Of a DNA stretch of 64,000 nt, positions 1 through 11,500 are shown in pieces (the stretch's first letter is position 1; each line of letters begins with the position of its first letter). The stretch spans positions 4,967,501 through 5,031,500 of the forward strand of contig JALJCS010000035.1 of NCBI GenBank assembly GCA_023055355.1. The letters run 5' to 3'. The notes under the pieces were generated by a model. That model was given only the letters and a program-made list of their open reading frames with translations, was not told the origin of the DNA and ran no database searches. The translations under genes were made by a program, and so were the position numbers. Source of the stretch: Agelaius tricolor (taxonomy: Eukaryota; Chordata; Aves; Passeriformes; Icteridae).

Positions 1-2261
1 TAAGCTTACTTGAGTTTACAACTTGTAACCTTTGTGTCATTTTATGGAAACAAACTATATTTAAGGGAAAAAAAAAAGGAAGAAAATATTTACATTTTGA
101 CAACATACAACTTGTTCGCATGAGCCACCACCAAATAAGTTCCCATATGTTATCAGGAGGAGGTTTACAGTCTGATGTGACCCAGTGTACACATCCTAGA
201 CTTCCAAAGGATGGCTCACATCCCACTGTCAGCACTCAGCAGCCCCCAAACCCGTCTTTCACTTATGGTTATTCAGCTCCTCTGCAACTGTTTTCACTGA
301 AGTATTTATAGCATCCATCTTCAAAACACAAGTTTTGCCCTCTGGAAATAAGCTAATTGCACCACCAGCTTTGTTCCACACTGTCCCATTTCCGTCCTCT
401 TTCCCAATCTCCTCTGCTTCTCAAAGTCTTTCTTCCTCTGTTTTTCCTAATACTTGACATCCTTACTTCCACAATCATGCTCAGCCAAGTTATCACCTTC
501 ACCTTCCTCTACCCAGTGTCCTCACCTTCTCTACCTCATCTCCTTGTTTTCCTTCTCCATCACTAGTGTCACTCCACTTCAGGCAGCTCCTGTTCCCTCT
601 TTTTCCCTACAGCAACATTCCCAGCAGACTCTTCCATGCCCATTTCCCCCATAAAACTGTCAGACTTGTAGAGCACACCAGAAGCCACACAGCCTACGAG
701 ACTGTGGCTTGCCAGCTCCCTAAAGATCATGACAGGATCTTCACAATGGCAATAAAACCTGGAAGCCCTCACTCTGCCATAGTATTCCTGAAGGAAAGGG
801 GTGGCAGGTAGCCTGTGATCCCAGCTAGGCACACAGGCACATGTCTGTGGATTCCTCAAAGCTCTTTTTATTCCAGGTATCACAGTGCGGATGCAGGGAA
901 GTCCACCACCAACCTTATGAAAATGGAAATTAAAAGCACACAGAGCACACGTCTCACTTTGGGTGGGAGCATCCACACAAGCCAGAGATATGAGTATTTG
1001 TAGGGTATTTGTAGGACAACACCCTAAAATGATAAGGGAAACGGCTCAGCACATATATTTTGTTCACAAAGAACAGTTCCAAAGTTTTCTCCTTTAAGGA
1101 CAGGGAACACATGACCTATTTCCAGCCACATCCATCCATCGCCAGCCCACCTCACAAAGACAATGCTCGCTCCCAATCCGTTATCCCTACTGCACAAGAG
1201 GATGGGAATCCCATCCCACAGCCTCCAACTCCAACAACTGACCACAGGCCAACTTCACACAGCTCCAACAGGTTGTGTTTCCCTGGGACAAGGCAGTGAA
1301 CTGGTATTTTTTGGTTAGGAAAGACACATTCCAGCAACAAGTGTTCCCTGAGGGAGTGTCTGCAGTGATGGAGGCGACACACACCAACGGTGTGCCCATA
1401 CAGCCAGACTGCACCCACACAGGGCCAGCAAAAGCAGGGACGGAGCAAACACTCGTCCAGATTTCAATGTAAACCTTCCAAGGGGGATATTCCACACACC
1501 TGTGTCACTCCCAAAGACACCAGCCCTGAGAGGGACCCGCTCCATCACCAACCACCAAAGCTGCGACCCTGGGCACCTCCTGTCACCTCACACCTCCCTC
1601 CACAGGTGCCAAGGAACGCCCGAGACCCCTCAGGGGATGGAGGACAGCAGTGACAGTCCTGGGTGACAGCTCACCAAACCCTCAGCCCCTCAAAGCACCA
1701 CGAGGTGACCCCCGGAGGAACGGACCCCACCGAGGGCGGGGGGCAGAGCTGGGGACCCAGGGTCCCCTCACATCCCGTGGGACAGAGGCCCAGCCTCGGG
1801 CCGGGGTGTCACCGCAGGGCCCGGCGCTCCACCAACACCACGGGGAGGGACCGGGGCTGTCACTCGCGGGTCCCCTCACCCGTCGCGGAACGGATCGGGG
1901 CTGTCACATCCCGGGGGATGCCCTCACATCCCGGGGGATCGACCCCCACCCCAGGCGGGGGTGTCACTCGAGAGGGAGGGACGGGCGGGCGAGGGGCCGG
2001 GGGTGTCAGCCGGGGGTCCGGGGGTCCCCTCTCCCCGGGGGAGGCGCGGCGGCCCCGGTGCATCACGGGCGTTGGGCGGGGGGGTCGCTCATCCCCCGCC
2101 CCTCCCTCCCGCCCCGCCGCCCCCGGCCCGCGCCGGCCGAGGCCGGTTCCAGCCGGTGCCCGCGCGTCCCCCCGCGCGCCCCCGCGCGCGCCGCACGCTG
2201 ACGTCAGGCGCGTGTTGGCGCGCGGGCGGGCGGGCGGCGGCGGGGAAGCTCCCGGCTCTAC
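1..2261 (-). other. UNK: UNK intron 1 (partial)
   Basis: This is the part of UNK intron 1 inside the window. It begins at the splice donor right after the first coding exon (2262-2363) and runs off the left edge. The right half (about 1650-2260) is a CpG-rich island shore with many chance open frames in both directions. The left half is ordinary intronic sequence. I see no further UNK exon, no CCCH zinc-finger coding sequence and no recognisable repeat family. A CRE palindrome TGACGTCA lies at 2199-2206 and may belong to the UNK promoter region. Confidence 0.7.
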
Positions 2262-2363
2262 GTACGTGTAGTGCTGCGGCTTCTCGGGCTGCGCCTGCAG
2301 CGCGCTGGCGGCGCTCGCCGGCCCGGCCGCGGCAGGGCCGCCCGCCACCGGGCCCTTGGACAT
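2262..2363 (-). CDS. UNK: UNK first coding exon (unkempt RNA-binding zinc finger protein)
   Basis: The exon starts at ATG 2363 and encodes 34 residues: MSKGP at the start, a Gly/Ala/Pro-rich stretch, then QAQPEKPQHYTY. It ends at a splice donor (GTAGAG on the minus strand) in phase 0. The N-terminus and the QPEKPQHYTY block match what I recall of vertebrate unkempt, where the next exon opens the CCCH zinc-finger array. Known role: UNK is a cytoplasmic sequence-specific mRNA-binding protein that represses translation and shapes early neuronal morphology. Only this exon is in the window; zinc fingers and RING domain lie to the left. UNK and H3F3B stand head to head, as in human. The only caveat is that the short exon is Ala/Gly/Pro-rich, so recognition rests mainly on the last ten residues and on synteny. 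Confidence 0.88.
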
Positions 2364-3060
2364 GCCTCCCGCCTTCCGCCGCCGCCGCCGCCGAGGAGAC
2401 CTTTATTATTCACTCTGCGCGGTCCGCACGGAGGGCGCCGCGCGCAGGCGCCGCCGCCGCCATTGCCGCCCCGGTGGCGCGCGGAGCGGGGTGGGACTTG
2501 TAGTCCCGCCGCGCGCGCGCCGCCCGCCGGCCCGGGACGCGGCGGGCGGTGGCTTCCGGCCGGCGGGACTACAACTCCCAGAGGCGCCCCGCGGCGACGC
2601 GGCCTCCGCGCTTCCTGCCGCGCGGGGCGCGACGGGAGGTGTAGTGCGCGGAGCGGTAGGGGCGGCGCGCCGGGGCGCCCCCCGGTGGCGGGGCGGGATC
2701 GGGGCCGGGAGAGCCCCGAGCGCAGGGAAGGCACCGACCCCTGGGGGGACACGGAGATCATGGGGAACACCGAGCCCCTGAGGGCGAGGAGCGAGTCACA
2801 GGATGGCAGCGAGCTCCTGGGGGAGCACCGAGCCTTTAGGGGACACCGAGCCCGGGCCACACCGGCCCCGGGAGCGGCACAGCCCGCTCGGCCCAGCCCC
2901 GACGGGAGCGGGGGCGGCCGGTCAGGGGAGCTGGTGAGGGGCCGGGAGTTATTTGTGTCAGGCGGCCTCATTTCCTTCCTCCCCCTCTTCCTCTGCCTCA
3001 GGGGCCGCGCGTGGACGCGGGAGCGCGGCCAGAGGTTATTTTAGTGCTGGCAGCGCTCAT
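2364..3060. promoter_or_regulatory. UNK: UNK CpG-island promoter region with divergent ZNF143-type motifs
   Basis: This extremely GC- and CpG-rich block lies directly upstream of the UNK start codon. Two exact matches to the ACTAYRNNNCCCR consensus, known as the ZNF143/SBS motif of housekeeping promoters, are present in opposite orientations: minus strand at 2492-2504 and plus strand at 2568-2580 (ACTACAACTCCCA). They are about 63 bp apart and form an imperfect inverted repeat. No TATA box is clear. Long open frames here are expected by chance at this GC content and I did not call them genes. Whether transcription also starts rightward from this island is not visible. Confidence 0.6.
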
Positions 3061-5599
3061 GGCTCCGCGGCCCTCCCCACCCACGGAACAGCGCCGCGCA
3101 GGACGTGCCCGCGAGCAGCGCTGCGGCCCCAGGAGGAGGAGGAGGAGGAGGAGGAGGAAGAGGAGGGGGAGGAAGGCCCAGCGAGCGCATGAAGAACCTA
3201 CCTGGGAGGAGGTGACACCAATGGCACCTGGCTGCTGGGACATCGGAGCACGGGCTCCCCGTCCTCCCCCGGGAGAACCCCCCCCTCCCCAAAGCAACCG
3301 TGTCCAAGGAATCGGCCGAATTCCCATGTGGAGCGCTCCCTCTGCCAATTAACTCCTCTCCCAGGGGAGGAAATGATAGGAGTTTCTTTTAATAGGACTT
3401 TGATCTCTTGGGCTCTGCTCAGACCCGCTCCTGGCGCTGTGGGAAAGGGCAGTCAGCATTTATCGGGCAAACACCTCTTCTACCTCTGCCAGCCCACACG
3501 GGCTGAGCAATGTTAATAATAAACTTTAGGCCTGGTCTCTGCAGCTGGTTTGGGGAGGCAAATTACTTTTTAAATTCCTATTTATACCGATTTAGTATCT
3601 ACTACACCCTGAGGTGATTTATTAGCTTATTCCCAGGCATTTACAGGAATAAGTCACAGGATATCAATTACCTTCTTATTCATCTAACCACCTTCTATGG
3701 AAAGCTAGAGCTGTGGAATGATGCAGTTCCTGGTGAATGCATGAGCAGGTGTTTCAGTGAGTATCTCCACACACACCTGTACACCCAACCAGAGCCACTG
3801 TCAGCCATGAACCTGCTGGAAAAGCCACTCAATTATTGAGGAATCACACTGAGAACACCCCCAACCTGCACTTTGTCCAAAGGGATTTGGATGCCACAGG
3901 CTCCAGTCCCTCATGGCTGGTGTTTACTCTGCACCCTGGTGCTGACACTGTGTTCCAGCTGTTTCACACCTTGGCACACACCCTGCCAGGCCGTGGGGAA
4001 ATACTGAGGACACTCCAGCTGATGTGCCCAGGGTGTACTTATTTCACCTCTGCTAACTTGTGCTGGTTTGCCTTCCTTAGCTTCTGTGTGTACACCTGCT
4101 CCTCATCCTATTCCACCCCAGGGGACACCTGGCTTTTCTCCAGGGTTTTGTAGAGCAAAAAAATCTTAAGTATCTCCAAAGTGAGAAGTCTAAGTAGCCA
4201 CTGCTATGAAATTGGAAAAGGTAATAATTAAGGTGACTCTGAACTCCTGGTAACAAAGTTTCACCCGGCCTCCTGGCATTAGTGACAGGGCAGGGAGCTC
4301 TCAAAAGTAACAAATTAAATGTATTAGAAGCTGTTACCACCAGAAATTTTGTTTTCCCTAAGTGTAAACAACTCGGACGAAAGAGACATTATTGCTTTTC
4401 CACCTTCCAAAACAGTGCAGTGAGTGTTTACCCACACCTCCCAGCTTTTTGCGTCTGATAAATAATTAACATTTTCCTTTAGAAGAGAGAAAATGAACCT
4501 GAAAATGAGGACCAGAGGCAGGGGAGATGACGTCCCTTGGGCAGCAACAGCCCGGGCACACGTGACAGCCCTGTCACACCACGGTGCCACGTTTGCTTGA
4601 GTGGCAGCCCGGACACGGAGGAGCAGGACACGCTCCCAACACATTCCCAACGTGCCAAGCTCCATCCTGGTCCTGCCATCCTCTGAGCCCAGAGGCCGAG
4701 GATGCAGAGCCTCATGCAGAGAGTGGGTGATCCCAGCTGCTCTCCACTCTGGGATCCTCAGGGACAGCTTCAGGAGCGTCTGTGTTCCCTGCATATCCTA
4801 CGTGCTACAACTCCAGGGCATTTGGGACCTGTTCTTCTTGATCCTGGGAGCCTTCCCGTGGGCGCAGGGACCTGCCTCCACAGTCAGGGCAAATACAGTA
4901 AAATAGTGATATAAGTCAAGATATAACTTAAGGCAGCAGTTTTCCCCAAAAGACAAGTTTTATTATTGACTTGTTATTTATCTTAGGAAGATAAATGCTA
5001 AGATGGCACCAACAGGGAGCACGGATTCTGGATTTCTACTCACAATGAAACTTTGTGACTCACTTTGGGGGTGAAGGTGACCCACAGATCAGTGTGATTT
5101 GGGGAAGGGCAGCGCAGAGGGGCTGAGCCCCAGCTCCTGAACGCTCCCTCCGCAGGGCCAAAGGTCAGGCTCGGACATGAGGCAGCCGCATCCCAGCCCC
5201 ACTGCCCACTGCCAATCCAGGTCCCGTGACAGCCCTTCCTTGGCATCTGGAAGGACAAACCCGGGCAAGATGTGCCGGAGGCGCTGCCAGACCCGCTCCC
5301 CTTACGAGGCCCCCGCTCGCCCCACGGCCGCCCCCAAGCGCGGTGCGGAGCGGCCGCACACCGGCGGCTCCCGGGGGAGAGGGGGCGGAGGCGGGGGGAC
5401 CCCGCGGCCCGGCCCTCGCCGCTCGCAGCCCCCACCGGGCGCCTCTGCTCTGCAGGCCGAGGCTGGCGCTCCACGGCGGGGGCGGCCGGGACCGGCCGGG
5501 GGTGCCCGGGGGATCCCGCGGCGCCGCCGCCGCTCGCCCCGCTCCTATTGACTTCCCATTGTGGAGCTTCGCAACAAAGGGTAGGATCCAAACCCTACC
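3061..5599. other. Intergenic DNA between UNK and H3F3B
   Basis: About 2.5 kb with no supportable gene. It holds a GGA/GGAGGA-rich simple repeat (about 3132-3176), then ordinary AT-balanced sequence from about 3350 to 5100, then rising CpG density from about 5100 toward the H3F3B promoter. The short open frames lack initiation context, splice structure and family resemblance. Confidence 0.6.
3132..3176 (+). repeat. (GGA)n-type purine microsatellite
   Basis: A run of AGG/GGA triplets with a few A or G interruptions, lying in the CpG-rich flank. It gives poly-Glu or poly-Arg frames by chance, which explains the acidic and basic open frames here. I do not read it as coding. Confidence 0.8.
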
Positions 5600-5879
5600 C
5601 CGTTTCGTCCAATCAGCGCGCAGAGCGCCCGCCCGCCACCGATTGGATCCTTCTCATCCCTCAACACCCAATCGGACGCCTACTTTAACAACCAATCAGC
5701 GCCCGGTCGCGCGCCCAATCAGCGCCGGGGAACCGGAGCACGGCCTTTGTGTGTGGTGACGCGACGGCGCCGGCGGAGGTCCCGGCCAATAGCGCGGCGC
5801 GTTGCTTACAGGCATTGTGACGTCACCGCGCCACGCGCGCGCCCCCACTATAAAGTGCGTGTCCCCGCGGCGGGGAGGG

Positions 5880-5880
<1 letters not shown>
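5600..5880 (+). promoter_or_regulatory. H3F3B: H3F3B core promoter: six CCAAT boxes, CRE, TATA
   Basis: The promoter is directly visible. CCAAT/ATTGG boxes lie at 5609-5613, 5642-5646 (reverse), 5668-5672, 5692-5696, 5715-5719 and 5786-5790. Three of them sit in an identical 11-mer, CCAATCAGCGC (starts 5609, 5692, 5715). A palindromic CRE (TGACGTCA) is at 5818-5825 and a TATA box (TATAAA) at 5849-5854. Transcription would be expected to start about 25-30 bp later, near 5878-5884. The layout fits NF-Y plus CREB/ATF driven, constitutive expression, which is known for replacement histone genes. Confidence 0.85.
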
Positions 5881-7345
<1,465 letters not shown>

Positions 7346-8264
7346 CCAAGTGTTTAACAATTGGGGCTGTTAGTCTGACCATGCATCACTGTGATCAAAT
7401 GTGGACTTCCTTCAGAGGGTGAAACTTCAAGTCTTAACCACAGTGTAACTTACAGTTTCCTAAAAACGTAAACCTGGCAGCTATAGAATACACTATGTGC
7501 ATTTATAATAGCTATTTTATATATTGTAGTGTCAACATTTTTAAATTAAATGTTTTACATTCACATGTGAGGAGTCTTTGTCATTTGGTTTGAATGGGCT
7601 TGAAGAAGCTTCTGCCTCCTACAGATTCCTGTAATCCTGGGCTGCTGCTGTGGCAACTAAACTTCTACTGGCACCAGAATGGAGAACTTTTGGAGTATTT
7701 TGGAGATTTTGTGCAGCTTGAGTCCTTGCTGTGCCTGGGGAGAGTGGAGCCCTACAGCTGTTAGGGGTCAGGAGGACTGGTCCAGGCTGCAGTGGCTTTT
7801 TGGGGCATTTTTCTCTGATCAGAGCACAAGCTTAGCTCTAAGTTCTTTCTTCCTTTGTAGTGGATGGGAAAGTTTATTTTGGAGTTATGGCTGGTCTGGC
7901 TGAAGCAAAACCACCTGACAGTTCCCGAGCACTTGGGGAGTGTTCCCATGGGATTGGGCTGTGCCAGTCCTGGATCTGCACGGGGAGCAGCTGATTGAGC
8001 ACCCTGGGAGCAGATGGGCTGCTGAGCACACGGGTTGGGTGCTCCATGGGATTCTCGTTTCCCATCCAGATTTTTGGATGGAATGTGACTGAACCCAAAC
8101 CTTCACTTCAGGCTGGGCTAAGGCAGGCCCTGCTGGGCTGTGGTGGAGGAAAGTGCTCAGAGGTAATTAACACTGAGCTTGGAGGGCAAGGCTGCTCAGC
8201 CCTGCCAGAACAGGCTCTACGAGTCAGGCTGGAGCTGTCACAGAAAGCAGCACAGCGAAGTGGT
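7346..8264. other. Intergenic DNA between convergent H3F3B and the RUN-PDZ-PTB gene
   Basis: About 0.9 kb between the two 3' ends. It holds an AT-rich segment (7480-7560) that may carry extra H3F3B 3' UTR sequence. Beyond that I see nothing that supports a gene, repeat or RNA. Confidence 0.5.
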
Positions 8265-8282
8265 TGAGCCAGCCCGGCTTGA

Positions 8283-8288
8283 TTTATT
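8283..8288 (-). terminator. Polyadenylation signal of the RUN-PDZ-PTB gene
   Basis: TTTATT on the plus strand, i.e. AATAAA on the minus strand, about 215 nt downstream of the predicted stop codon of the minus-strand adaptor gene (8503-8505). It places the transcript end near 8265 and supports the last-exon call. Confidence 0.7.
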
Positions 8289-8502
8289 CCAGTGGAAATT
8301 TGCTGTTCTGGGGCAAGAGTAGCAGCAGTCCCCACCAGGTTCCAGTACCTGTGATCTCCCACCCAGGATGGTGAGGAAGAGGAGGGTCTCCTGCTACCGT
8401 GGTGAGGGAAGAGCATGAAATCCATCCCAACTCGCTCGGGAGGCAGGGCCTGCATCCCTCAGCTGCTGCTGGGCCGGTGGCGCCTCATCGTGCTCCTCTC
8501 CC

Positions 8503-11500
8503 TCAGACAAACCACTCTGTGCGCTTAAATCCTGCAGCTGGAGGAACGGGCACTCCTCAGCACCTCCTCACAGCCTCCTCCTCCTCACCTCCCTGTCCTA
8601 CGCTGCTCCGAGCAAACCCAGCCCCTGCCTCACAGCAGAGTCCTGCCACAATCCTGTTCTGAAATGATAGGTTTTAAACAAGTATTTTCCTCTTTTTGCT
8701 AAAGCTGTAGGAGAAAATATTCATTTGATACAAAGTAATTAGGTTCACAACTTAGACACAAAGTTAAGCACCAGCTCAAACTCTGGGTGAGGCTCAGTGA
8801 TCTCAGGTCAATCACCTTTCAACAGGGACCCTGGCTGCCAGGAATGTCCCCATGGGAAATGTGAGGATCCTCAGTGGCCCATGTAATTCAGGAAGAACCA
8901 CAGAGCTTGCATTTAGGCCAATTGAAAATGAAAGATTCCAAGTCCTAGGATTTTTTTTTGTTTGGTGCTGAGCTGCAGTAGGAGCCTCAGCTCCTGCAAG
9001 AAAAGTACGTTTAAAATAACATCCCTTGAAAACAGTATTTCCTCCAAGTCCTTACTGGAAACAATGAAGCAGCTGGGTATGCCTAGAAGCTGTTTCTTAA
9101 AATAAAATCATTGTCAAGTGGTCCTTTATAAAAAAACCCCACATCAGAAAAATATCAAAATATCTCTTCAGCTTAGTAACCTCAACAAAAGGAATTAAGT
9201 CAGATCCTGCATGTGATGAACCAGAACAGAATTCCTGGTATTCCACGGTGTGACTGATGGCAGCTGAAGCCTTAAACCCTTCCCTTACCGATTCTCCCGA
9301 TGATTTCCTCGCATTCCTGCTCAGAACTGGATGCAAACACCAGGCAGTCGAACGTGCTCCCGTCAGGGCTCTCGGGGGAAGAGCTAAAAATGGAAACACA
9401 TCCATTATCCAGCCAGCTCCGAGCCCAGCCCTGCCTCCCGCCACAGCAGGACCTTGTGGCTGCTTTGGGCCTCACTCAGAGGTTTCCCAGAGCCACATCC
9501 CTCTGTGCCCTGCCAGGACCCACAGGCAGCACTCACAGCACACAGAAGGCGAAGATCCTGGGGCTCCATGTGCAGCGTCCCACACAGGAGATGGAGGGGT
9601 AGGGATGGCAGCACAGGAGCTGTGCAGGGACAGGGAGGGGTAGGGATGGGGGCACAGGAGCTGTGCAGGGACAGGGAGGGGTAGGGATGGGGGCACAGGA
9701 GCTGTGCAGGGACAGGGAGGGGTAGGGATGGCAGCACAGGAGCTGTGCAGGGACAGGGAGGGGTAGGGATGGGGGCACAGGAGCTGTGCAGGGACAGGGA
9801 GGGGTAGGGATGGCAGCACAGGAGCTGTGCAGGGCTCAGGGAGGGGCTGTTTGGGGCTCTGGTCAGGCCCTGTCAGCCCCGTTCCTGGTTTATTCTATCC
9901 CCAGCTGTGCTCCCCATGCCACCAGATTCCCAGACCTTGGATGTCACTCATTCACCTTGGAAGAAGCCTTCTCCCGCACAAGGACTTCTGCCTCCTTCAC
10001 ATCAAATAAAACCTCCTGCAGGGGGATGAGGGGGAAGAAGCCCTGATCAGCACAGCCCTGAGCTCTGTTTTTAATCAGACACTCACCAGAGATTATCCAA
10101 ATGCAGAGGTGATGAAGCACAGTCAGCCTCAGCTTTTTCAAGTTTTCTCTCTGCTGCCCCTTTTTCCCCACCACCCAGTGCTTCCACACTTCAATCTTTT
10201 TACAAATGCCCAGAGGCTCAAACAACAGGGACCTGAGCCCTAAAGCACCCCTGGAATCAGGCTTAGCTTTCCCAGAGTTTTCCAAGTGCTTTCCTGCATG
10301 TGGTTGCATTTTTTCCTTAATGCCCTTTCCTATCCTGGCTGCTGAGATGCTTCTGACCTGAAAAAACCCCACAGGGTGATGGGGTGGCAAATATTCAGCC
10401 AAGCCAAGTAAACCTGGAGCTGGAAAAAATATCTATGGCCTGCATTCTCTCACAGAGCCCTTCCCACGATGTCCCCAGCCCTGTTGCTCACCCGTGCTGC
10501 CAAGTTCCTCTCCAGCACAGCAGGGATGGCCCCCTCCAGCACCTCTTTGCCACCATACTGAAATGGAATGGGAAGGAGGGAATAACCCTTGGACACGTGA
10601 AGAGAACTCCAGAAGAGATGATTCACCCCCTGGCAGGTCTCTGCCCCACAGCCTCACCGTCCCAACGCTGGTCTGGCCCAGGAACCGAAGGCTGTAGAGC
10701 AGCCTGGGGAGAAAAGGGCTCGGGGGCATCAGAGGAAGGACTCCACACATCCCTCCTGCTGCTCTTTGAGGGGAAGATGCTCCCAGCCCCCTGCTCACCT
10801 CCAGGCCATGGGGGCAGCCTTGTTCCCACAGCCTGGAGCAGAGATCAGGGATGGCGTGGGCACAGGGCTGCCCCAGTGCCAGCCTGGGGGCTGCCCATGG
10901 CACAGACCCACCTGCCCCCCTGCAGCTGCCGGGGCTGCCCCTCGCCCCTGGGCCGGGGGCTGTGCTGCAGCTGGAACTGGGGCTCCTTCTCCTTCAGGGC
11001 CTTCAGGTAGGGCAGCAGTGGCTCAAAGACCCTCCCGTCGTGCCACCGCCACCGCAGCAGGCGGAAGGTGAGCGGTTCTCCCTTCAGCCTCTGCAGCACA
11101 GCCCCGGCCTGGAGGGAGGGAGGAAGGAGCAGAGGGGAGCAGGGGGCAGAAGAGGGGACAGCCCAGCCCGCTGTCCCCACCCACCTGCCCGGGGGAGGCG
11201 GATCTCAGAGAGCAGCCGTTGATCTCATCGAGGATGTCACCGGCCAGCACCACCTCGTCCACCTCTGCCTGGCTCCCGGGGAGCACCTTGGTGACAAAGA
11301 CTCGGCCATCCACGTACCTGGGGGTGCAGCCGAGCCTCAACTCAGCCCCAGGGACCCTGCCTGGCTCCCCTTTTGTACCATCCATGACATTTCACCCATA
11401 CACTGAATGCAGGGAAAAGCTACCTCATGGACAGCAGATACTGGCAAGGCTGAGCTGATGGGGAGAAAAGCACCCGAGACAGCCCCGATGCTCTCAGCAG

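Noticed and set aside
1650..3050. Several 140-257 codon open frames on both strands in the GC-rich block around the UNK start
   Set aside because: CpG-island sequence is poor in stop codons; the frames are Arg/Pro/Ala/Gly-rich, overlap each other and show no domain. Only the 34-residue UNK exon is supported.
9594..9846. Direct repeats that could be mistaken for a CRISPR array
   Set aside because: The units are contiguous with no unique spacers, and the genome is vertebrate; it is a minisatellite.
10799..10832. A possible extra exon of the RUN-PDZ-PTB gene (reading ...LWEQGCPHGLE on the minus strand) flanked by AG and GT
   Set aside because: Including it leaves phase 0, while the next exon (10658-10703) needs two carried bases to read RLLYSLRFLG. 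Skipping it keeps the PTB frame.
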